Assembly (NCBI GenBank): GCA_030039005.1
Contig: JASHQT010000422.1
Coordinates: 1 to 6,253, forward strand
Source: Bryobacteraceae bacterium
GTDB lineage: Bacteria > Acidobacteriota > Terriglobia > Bryobacterales > Bryobacteraceae
Reading direction: 5' to 3'
Length of the DNA stretch: 6,253 bases
The notes under the pieces were generated by a model. That model made no database searches, was not told where the DNA came from, and was given only the letters and a program-made list of their open reading frames with translations. The translations under genes were made by a program, and so were the position numbers. This document shows positions 1-4,937 of the stretch, one piece after another (the first letter of the stretch is position 1; every line of letters begins with the position of its first letter).

Positions 1-11
1 ACCGCTCGCGG

Positions 12-2714
12 CTAGCGCGCCTGCGCTTTCGCGCGGTACTCCTTGACCTCGCCTTCGAGCCATTGGCGCAGTTGCGAAGGAGGTTCTCCGGGTTTAGTCG
101 GGGCCGTTACTGCCAAGCCTCGCTCCGCAGCCTCCGCGGCTTGGGGAAAGTTTTTGTTCAACGCGTAGGACTCCGCCAGGTAGCCCAGCACGCCGGCGTT
201 CTTGCCGGCGGCGAGCCGATCGGCGCGTAATGCGATCCTCAACGCCGCGGGAAAGTCCCGGAGTGACGGAATGCCGACCTCCGCCAGGCTCCGCACGCAC
301 TCCATCAACTGCCCGGGCGTCGCATTGGGCGCGTCGCCGAGCTTCCGGAAATAGGATACGCTCGACTCCGCGTACGGCCTGGCTTCCACAGTCCGCCCGG
401 CGCGCACCAACAGGTTCGCGACCCGGCCTTGCAGTTCCGCCAGGATGACCGGATAGAACGCGTTCGCCGGATCGCGCTTCACGGCGGCGTCCAACAACGT
501 GGCCGACTTCTGCAAGTATTCGAGCGATTTCGCCGCATTTCCCGCGTACCCTTCCACCAAGCCTAGCGACCGGTATGCTTCCACCAGGCGGTACTGCGCG
601 CCGACGTTGTTCGGATCCGCGGCGGCCTGCGCCTCCAGAATCGTACGCGCTTGCTGTAGAGAAGCTAATGAGCTCTTGTAGTCGCCCAGCTGGCCCTGTG
701 TCCAGCCGAGCAGCCCGAGCACACGGGCCTGGATCTGCTCCATCTCCACGCCTCGGCGCTCGGTGTCCGGCAGCTTCGCCAGCAGGTCCAAGGCCGCGCT
801 GAAATCCTTCCTCCCCTCCGCCGGATTGGCCTGTCCATCGATTCTTCCGATGGCCTCCGTGGAAATAGCCAACGATTGGATGGTCTGCGCGTTCTTGGGA
901 TCAATCTTCAAAGCGCTCTGCAGGTAGGCGACTGATTTGCGCAAGGCGGCCAGCGGGGCGTCCGAATTGAAGGTGAGATAGCCGCCTTTTTCGCTCAGCA
1001 ATCGGGCGTAGATCTGCCAGCCTTTGCCTGCGTCTTGCAGAGCGGGAACATTTCGAGGATTCGCCGCCGCGATCTGATCGAACGTTGCGGCGGCCTTTTC
1101 GAGGTGTGAGAACGCCTCGCTATATTGCCCCGTCAATTGCAGCGCGTTCCCGAGCTGCTCTTCAATCTCGGCGCGAGTGCGCCGAACAGCTAAATCGCCC
1201 GGACGCTCGCGCTCGAGCGGCTGGATGATCCCCAGCGCCTTGCGCGCTATATCCACCGCCTTGGCGTGATTGCCCAGCGTGTCACCCAGCCCGAGTCTTG
1301 CGCCGAGAATCGTCACCAGGCGCAGGTAGCCCTGCGCCAGTTCCAGACGCAGCGCCGGATCCTCGCTTTTGATAGCGGCCAGGCGATCGAGATACTCCAG
1401 CGTGCGTTCGGACATCGCGGCCTGCACCGGCATCGTCCCCGGCACCTTGCCGACTGAATCATAGAGATCGAACAAAAGATAATTCGCCAACTGGCGCACA
1501 TCGTTGAAGCGCTGTTCGGCGCTGCTCCGCTGCTCGCGCGCGATGTGCGCTTGCCATAGCGTCCCGCCGATGCCGGCGCCGAGCGAGACCAGCAACACGG
1601 CCGCGGCCGAAACCGCCAGACGGTTTCTGCGAATGAATTTGCGCGTCACGTAGCCCCAGGTGGCGCGCACCGCCTCCACCGGCTGGCCGTTGAGATGACG
1701 CCGGATGTCTTCGGCCAATTGCGCCGCCGAAGCGTAGCGTTCTTCGGGATTTTGGGCCAGCGCCTTCAGCGCGATCGCGTCCAGATCGCCGGCCAGCGCC
1801 GCACCCCGCTCTTTCTCCGCCACCGCACTCGGCCGCGGAACGTCCCGCTCGGTTACGGCCTCCATCAAGGCCGCCGGACTGAGCTTGGCGGCATCGAACG
1901 GCCGCCGGCCGGCGAGCAGCTCATAAAGCACCACGCCCAGCGAATAGATGTCGCTCGCGACGCTGGCCGGCTGCCCGCGCAGAATCTCGGGGCTGGCGTA
2001 CATCGGGGTAAGAAAGACGTTCGCCGTGGCCGTGTGCTCCAGGCCTGCTTCCGCGTCGATGAGTTTCGCGATGCCGAAATCCAGCAGCTTGGGCTCGCCT
2101 TCGGCATTCACCAGGATGTTGCCGGGCTTCAAATCGCGATGCACGACAAAATACTGATGAGCAGCGTTCACGGCGCCGCAGACTTTGAGGAACAATTGCA
2201 GGCGCTCGCGAATTGGCAACCGCTGATTGTCGCAATAGAGGTCCAGGCGCACGCCCTCCACGTACTCCATCACCAGATACGGCTCGCCCTGCGCGCTCAT
2301 GCCGCCGTCCAGCAAGCGGGCGATGTTGGGATGCTCCAGGCGCGCCAGCAACTCACGCTCACGGCGGAAGCGATGCACGGAATCGGCGGCAGCCAGGTAG
2401 GGCGAGAGGATTTTTAGCGCGGCCTGCTGCTCATGCTGGCCGTCGGCGCGGCGGGCCAGCCACACTTCCCCCATCCCTCCGCGCGCCAGCAACCGGACCG
2501 TTTGCCAGTGACCGAAACGCCTGCCGGCCGCCTCGGCGCGCGCCTCCCGATTGGCCGCGCCCTCCTCGCGGTGAGCGCGCAGCATGCGTTCGGCGTCGCT
2601 CCGCAACTTGGTGTCGCCGTCGCAACGCTGGTCCAGGATCCGGCGGCTGGTCTCCTCATCGAGCGTGCAGAGCTCGTCGAAGAGGTCCTCCAAGCGGCTC
2701 CAATAGTCGTTCAT
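12..2714 (-). CDS. PknB-type Ser/Thr protein kinase with one transmembrane segment and TPR-rich C-terminal part
   Basis: A 900-residue membrane Ser/Thr kinase that transfers phosphate from ATP to protein Ser/Thr. The kinase domain covers about residues 68-340. It shows a glycine loop ARGGMGEVW (77-85), the ATP-anchoring Lys in AALKIL (K101), the catalytic loop HRDLKPGN (192-199, D194, K196), DFG (212-214) and an APE-type SPE (241-243), so it should be active. A basic stretch RKFIRRNR (358-365) precedes a hydrophobic segment (about 366-387), predicting a cytoplasmic kinase and an exported C-terminus. Residues about 450-870 are Ala/Leu-rich helical repeats of TPR character, for example around 516-552, 664-700, 708-749 and 843-870, probably for protein binding or sensing. 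The ATG overlaps the stop of the upstream sigma gene (ATGA), which suggests translational coupling. The N-terminal 65 residues are helical and charged, as is common in acidobacterial kinases of this build. The target is inferred to be the sigma factor, not shown. Confidence 0.95.
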   Translation of the reverse strand: MNDYWSRLEDLFDELCTLDEETSRRILDQRCDGDTKLRSDAERMLRAHREEGAANREARAEAAGRRFGHWQTVRLLARGGMGEVWLARRADGQHEQQAALKILSPYLAAADSVHRFRRERELLARLEHPNIARLLDGGMSAQGEPYLVMEYVEGVRLDLYCDNQRLPIRERLQLFLKVCGAVNAAHQYFVVHRDLKPGNILVNAEGEPKLLDFGIAKLIDAEAGLEHTATANVFLTPMYASPEILRGQPASVASDIYSLGVVLYELLAGRRPFDAAKLSPAALMEAVTERDVPRPSAVAEKERGAALAGDLDAIALKALAQNPEERYASAAQLAEDIRRHLNGQPVEAVRATWGYVTRKFIRRNRLAVSAAAVLLVSLGAGIGGTLWQAHIAREQRSSAEQRFNDVRQLANYLLFDLYDSVGKVPGTMPVQAAMSERTLEYLDRLAAIKSEDPALRLELAQGYLRLVTILGARLGLGDTLGNHAKAVDIARKALGIIQPLERERPGDLAVRRTRAEIEEQLGNALQLTGQYSEAFSHLEKAAATFDQIAAANPRNVPALQDAGKGWQIYARLLSEKGGYLTFNSDAPLAALRKSVAYLQSALKIDPKNAQTIQSLAISTEAIGRIDGQANPAEGRKDFSAALDLLAKLPDTERRGVEMEQIQARVLGLLGWTQGQLGDYKSSLASLQQARTILEAQAAADPNNVGAQYRLVEAYRSLGLVEGYAGNAAKSLEYLQKSATLLDAAVKRDPANAFYPVILAELQGRVANLLVRAGRTVEARPYAESSVSYFRKLGDAPNATPGQLMECVRSLAEVGIPSLRDFPAALRIALRADRLAAGKNAGVLGYLAESYALNKNFPQAAEAAERGLAVTAPTKPGEPPSQLRQWLEGEVKEYRAKAQAR

Positions 2715-3283
2715 GGCGCTTCGGAATGAAGCCTATCGTATAGCCAGGCGCGGGCGAAGCGCAAATGCCTTTCCACTGTGGCGTCGGACACCCCGCGCAG
2801 CTCGCAAATTTCCGGAACCGTGCAGCCCATCACGTAGCGCAGCTCCACCAGGCGCACTTTGTCGGCGTCCACGCGCTCCAGTTCGTTGAGCGCCCGGTCC
2901 AGGTCCAGCATGTCCTGTCCGCGCACGTCGATCCAACTGAGATCGTCGGAAATCGGCACGCGCCGCCGGGTTCCTTCGCGCTTTTGCGCCAGACGCAGGC
3001 GGGCCTGATCGATCAAAATGCGCCGCAGCTCGCCCGCGACGATCGAAAAGAAGTGATTGCGGTCCCGCCACTCGATCCGTTCCAGGTTGCGCAGCCGCAG
3101 GTAGGCTTCGTTGACCAGCGCGGCGGGCTCAGTCGCAATCCGTTCGTTGGCGACGAAACCGGCCGCGATGGCCAGCATGCGTTGATAGGCCCAGGCGATT
3201 ACCAGATCGTAGGCGTGCGCGTCGCCCGCCTGCCAACGCCGCAACAGCGTGGTGATGTCCGTGGGCTGATCTACCTCCGGCAT
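2711..3283 (-). CDS. ECF-family RNA polymerase sigma factor (TIGR02999-like), paired with the kinase
   Basis: A 190-residue alternative sigma factor that would direct RNA polymerase to a set of promoters. The N-terminal DITTLLRRWQAGD and the segment AALVNEAYLRL match sigma region 2 of the TIGR02999-like group. Region 2 continues through the HFFSIVAGELRRILIDQAR segment. Region 4 near the C-terminus has the helix-turn-helix CTVPEICELRGVSDATVERH, followed by LRFARAWLYDRL. The usual acidic DAED-type patch before the LVxE helix is replaced by ATEPAALVNE. In kinase-linked ECF groups such as the Vibrio EcfP/PknT pair, loss of that patch goes with activation by phosphorylation. No anti-sigma gene is seen; the kinase overlaps the 3' end by 4 bp. 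Start choice: ATG at 3283 puts 8 residues before the conserved DIT, as in relatives. ATG at 3295 and GTG at 3304 are in frame, and none has a clear Shine-Dalgarno. Confidence 0.92.
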   Translation of the reverse strand: MPEVDQPTDITTLLRRWQAGDAHAYDLVIAWAYQRMLAIAAGFVANERIATEPAALVNEAYLRLRNLERIEWRDRNHFFSIVAGELRRILIDQARLRLAQKREGTRRRVPISDDLSWIDVRGQDMLDLDRALNELERVDADKVRLVELRYVMGCTVPEICELRGVSDATVERHLRFARAWLYDRLHSEAP

Positions 3284-3296
3284 AGCGATAAACATT

Positions 3297-3327
3297 ATTA
3301 TCACAGAACGGTTTACATGCCCAGCAA
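3297..3327 (-). promoter_or_regulatory. Possible promoter of the sigma/kinase operon
   Basis: Read on the minus strand, an extended -10 element TGtGATAAT (the -10 itself at 3302-3297) lies 19 nt after a TTGCTG (3327-3322) that could serve as -35. Transcription would start near 3290, leaving only a few bases before the ATG at 3283. That would fit the lack of a ribosome binding site. The spacer is longer than ideal and the organism's promoter consensus is unknown, so this is tentative. Confidence 0.3.
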
Positions 3328-3339
3328 GTCCGGCGAAGC

Positions 3340-3348
3340 TGCTATCAT
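3340..3348 (+). promoter_or_regulatory. Candidate extended -10 promoter of the retron transcript
   Basis: TGcTATCAT is an extended -10 (TGn plus a hexamer matching TATAAT at four of six bases). The start expected 6-8 nt downstream is about 3355-3357, which coincides with the first base of the a1 arm of the ncRNA (3357). No good -35 lies at the right distance: TTTACA at 3312-3317 is 25 nt away. An extended -10 can work without one. The agreement with the independently found a1 boundary is the main support. Confidence 0.45.
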
Positions 3349-3356
3349 CGCCCTCG

Positions 3357-3372
3357 GCGGCGGGCGCTCCAA
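3357..3372 (+). repeat. Retron a1 arm (inverted repeat with a2)
   Basis: GCGGCGGGCGCTCCAA pairs without gap or mismatch with 3520-3535. G3364 pairs with U3528 as the only wobble. In retrons the a1/a2 duplex closes the ncRNA and primes it for reverse transcription from the nearby branching G. Confidence 0.8.
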
Positions 3373-3388
3373 GCCGGCGGTGATCGGG

Positions 3389-3408
3389 CCTTCAGGTTTG
3401 CCTGAGGG
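3389..3408 (+). other. msr hairpin 1
   Basis: CCTTCAGG / CCTGAGGG forms an 8-bp stem (one U-G) closed by the tetraloop TTTG. Short hairpins with U-rich loops after the branching G are typical of msr and are contacted by the RT in studied retrons. It lies 16 nt after the candidate branching G3373. Confidence 0.65.
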
Positions 3409-3421
3409 GTTCGGTTCAGCC

Positions 3422-3442
3422 TCTCTGGGGATACCCCAGGGG
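3422..3442 (+). other. msr hairpin 2
   Basis: TCTCTGGGG / CCCCAGGGG forms a 9-bp stem around the three-base loop ATA. The six inner pairs CTGGGG/CCCCAG are perfect, and the outer three include two U-G wobbles. It separates hairpin 1 from the msd hairpin. There is no U tract after it, so it does not look like an intrinsic terminator. Confidence 0.6.
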
Positions 3443-3450
3443 ATCGGGAA

Positions 3451-3518
3451 GAGCTGAGATTTCGTCGCGTGAGGCTCCACTGCGCTACACGCAGAACTGC
3501 TCACGCAGGGTCAGACTC
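3451..3518 (+). other. Candidate msd hairpin (template of the msDNA)
   Basis: A nested stem. The outer arms GAGCTGA (3451-3457) and TCAGACTC (3511-3518) make 7 pairs with one bulged A (3515). An asymmetric internal loop follows, then the perfect 7-bp stem GCGTGAG (3467-3473) / CTCACGC (3500-3506). A second internal loop leads to the inner hairpin CTGCG (3480-3484) / CGCAG (3490-3494) with loop CTACA. Its 3' edge is one base from a2, where retron reverse transcription begins. Confidence 0.65.
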
Positions 3519-3519
3519 G

Positions 3520-3535
3520 TTGGAGCGTCCGCCGC
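3520..3535 (+). repeat. Retron a2 arm (inverted repeat with a1)
   Basis: TTGGAGCGTCCGCCGC is the partner of 3357-3372 and marks the 3' end of the ncRNA, 8 nt before the RT start codon. It contains the only GGAG near that start, 18 nt upstream of the ATG. That is too far for an ordinary ribosome binding site and would be buried in the duplex. Confidence 0.8.
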
Positions 3536-3543
3536 ATCGCATT

Positions 3544-4881
3544 ATGCCGAATCCGACTGTGCTCCCCGCGCTCGCTCGAGCCTTTCTGTCCGGTGAGCCG
3601 ACTGTCGATGGCATGGTCGCGCGTGGCAGCCAGTTGCTCGGCAAGAACTGGCGTTGGCTGCGTCCACTGGCGCGCCGCTACGTGGAAGCATTTTCGGGCG
3701 AGGTGCGGCCGCGCGAGCGAGAAGTGGTGGAGTTCCTTTTGCGCGACGCGGGTTTTCGGCGCGTTTGGACGAATCATTTCGAGGAATTGCGCATCTCGCG
3801 CTGGCTGATCGAGCCGCAACGGATGCAGCCCGCGCCGGCTGCCTCGGGCTGGGATATTCCGGACATCGAAACCGTCGGTGCGCTGGCAGAGTGGCTTCAC
3901 GTCACGCCGGACGAATTGCTCTGGCTCGCCGATCTCAAAGGCCTCGCCTACAAGACCAAGCGGGCGCGTCTGGGGCATTATCACTATCGAGTTCTGACGA
4001 AAAAATCCGGCGCGATTCGATTAATTGAAGCGCCCAAGAGCCGGACGAAGTCGCTTCAACGCCGGATATTATCCGAGATTCTCGATAAAATTCCGCCGCA
4101 TCCGGCGGCGCACGGCTTTGTACCCGGCCGGTCGGTTCACACCTTCATCGCGCCCCATCTGGCGAAGCCTGTCGTCCTGAAAATGGACTTGAGCGATTTC
4201 TTTCCGTCCATCGCCGGGGCGCGCGTCCAAACGATTTTCCGCATGCTGGGATATCCCGAATCGGTCGCCGATCTTGTTGGAGGCATTTGTACCAATGCTG
4301 TGCCGCGCCCCATCTGGGACGAGGCGGCCGGCAAAAGCGATCCGCAGCGGCTATTCGAAGCTCGCATGCTGTATTCGCGTCCCCATCTGCCGCAGGGCGC
4401 GCCTACGTCGCCCGCGCTCGCCAACATTTGCGCCTATCGCGCCGATTGCCGTTTGACCGGACTCGCGCATGCGGCCGGCGCAGAATATTCGCGCTACGCC
4501 GACGATCTGGCATTTTCGGGCGGCGAGGACTTCGAGCGCGCGGTCGAGCGCTTCTCCACGCACGCCGCCGCCATCCTGCTCGAAGAGGGATTCGCCGTCA
4601 ACCATCGCAAGACGCGCATCATGCGCCAAGGCGTTCGCCAGCGCCTGGTGGGATTGGTCGCCAACCAACGTACCAACGTGCCGCGGGCCGATTTCGACCG
4701 CCTCAAAGCCACGCTGCACAACTGCGTCCGTTTGGGCCCTGACACCCAAAACAGAACCGCACACCCGCGTTTTCGCGCGCACTTGGACGGCCGGATCGGC
4801 TGGCTGGAGTCCGTGAATCCGGCCAAAGGCCGCCGGCTGCGCGCGATTTTCGAGCGGATCGCTTGGGAAACAGGTGGCTGA
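3544..4881 (+). CDS. Retron-type reverse transcriptase with long N-terminal extension
   Basis: A 445-residue RNA-directed DNA polymerase that would copy the upstream ncRNA into a branched RNA-DNA molecule. The RT core begins near residue 143 (YRVLTKKSGAIRLIEAPK). It carries HGFVPGRSV (190-198), the first catalytic Asp in KMDLSDFFPS (D215), LPQGAPTSPALAN (282-294), the catalytic YADD (318-321) and VNHRKTRIM (352-360). The retron NAxxH region reads FIAPH (201-205), keeping only the His and Pro; the VTG motif reads LVG (368-370). Residues 1-142 are an extension rich in Arg and Trp with no recognised catalytic motif. Similar extensions occur in long myxobacterial retron RTs such as that of Mx162, against roughly 310-320 residues for E. 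coli types. No group II intron maturase X or HNH endonuclase domain is present. The ATG at 3544 is preferred because an in-frame GTG at 3469 lies inside the msd hairpin; TTG at 3520 is possible. The Shine-Dalgarno is weak. Confidence 0.93.
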   Translation: MPNPTVLPALARAFLSGEPTVDGMVARGSQLLGKNWRWLRPLARRYVEAFSGEVRPREREVVEFLLRDAGFRRVWTNHFEELRISRWLIEPQRMQPAPAASGWDIPDIETVGALAEWLHVTPDELLWLADLKGLAYKTKRARLGHYHYRVLTKKSGAIRLIEAPKSRTKSLQRRILSEILDKIPPHPAAHGFVPGRSVHTFIAPHLAKPVVLKMDLSDFFPSIAGARVQTIFRMLGYPESVADLVGGICTNAVPRPIWDEAAGKSDPQRLFEARMLYSRPHLPQGAPTSPALANICAYRADCRLTGLAHAAGAEYSRYADDLAFSGGEDFERAVERFSTHAAAILLEEGFAVNHRKTRIMRQGVRQRLVGLVANQRTNVPRADFDRLKATLHNCVRLGPDTQNRTAHPRFRAHLDGRIGWLESVNPAKGRRLRAIFERIAWETGG

Positions 4882-4903
4882 TCGGCTTTTTGGCCCCGCC
4901 CGT

Positions 4904-4926
4904 CGTCTTATAGATGCCGTCTTATA
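4904..4926 (+). repeat. Direct repeat CGTCTTATA, two copies 14 bp apart
   Basis: CGTCTTATA occurs at 4904-4912 and again at 4918-4926 in the 56-bp gap between the RT stop and the AAA ATPase start. This gap is AT-rich compared with its surroundings. The copies could be binding sites for a regulator of the downstream gene, but no function is known. Confidence 0.4.
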
Positions 4927-4935
4927 CCTTATAAG
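4921..4935 (+). promoter_or_regulatory. CTTATA-cct-TATAAG palindrome before the ATPase start
   Basis: A perfect 6-bp inverted repeat with a three-base centre ends 2 bp before the ATG at 4938. It overlaps the second CGTCTTATA copy. It occupies the place where a ribosome binding site would lie, so it could be an operator or a small RNA hairpin affecting initiation. There is no T tract after it, so it is not a typical terminator. Confidence 0.35.
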
Positions 4936-4937
4936 AG

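Larger units (their letters stand above)
3357..3535 (+). ncRNA. Candidate retron ncRNA (msr-msd)
   Basis: This segment just upstream of the retron-type RT has the expected order of a retron template RNA. The ends pair as a1 (3357-3372) and a2 (3520-3535), 16 pairs with one G-U. Directly after a1 comes AGC, with G3373 as the candidate branching guanosine for the 2'-5' link. The msr part holds two hairpins (3389-3408 with a UUUG loop, and 3422-3442). The msd part is a long nested hairpin, 3451-3518, ending one base before a2. From this one would infer an msdRNA of roughly 75-80 nt and an msDNA of roughly 65-75 nt; both sizes are estimates. The RT start is 8 nt after a2, so ncRNA and RT are probably on one transcript. 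All pairings were found by eye; no folding energy or covariation was computed. Confidence 0.8.

Noticed and set aside
1695..2417. 240-codon plus-strand open frame
   Set aside because: It lies opposite the kinase catalytic domain, whose motifs are all intact. The frame is a by-product of high GC with no recognisable domain.
3312..3317. TTTACA as a -35 box for the retron promoter
   Set aside because: The spacing to TATCAT is 25 nt, too long for a standard sigma-70 promoter.
3344..3384. Alternative stem ATCATCGCC (3344-3352) / GGCGGTGAT (3376-3384), 9 pairs with one G-U
   Set aside because: It would exclude the start of the longer a1/a2 duplex by topology and overlaps the -10 box. If transcription starts near 3355 its left arm is not transcribed. 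It is kept in mind as a chance or competing fold.
2765..3457. 230-codon plus-strand open frame
   Set aside because: It runs antisense to the sigma factor and through the promoter region into the ncRNA; no protein family features.
3469..3543. Upstream GTG extension of the RT frame (25 more residues)
   Set aside because: It lies within the msd hairpin and a2, has no ribosome binding site, and the encoded residues do not look like the family's N-terminus.
3357..4881. Group II intron or diversity-generating retroelement
   Set aside because: There is no maturase X or endonuclase domain, no domain V-like hairpin downstream, and no template/variable repeat pair in view. The RT motifs and a1/a2 layout fit a retron.
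4882..4900. Possible terminator after the RT (GGCTTTTTGGCC)
   Set aside because: The T run is in the loop and the stem is only 3-4 bp, with no T tract after it. It is not a convincing intrinsic terminator.
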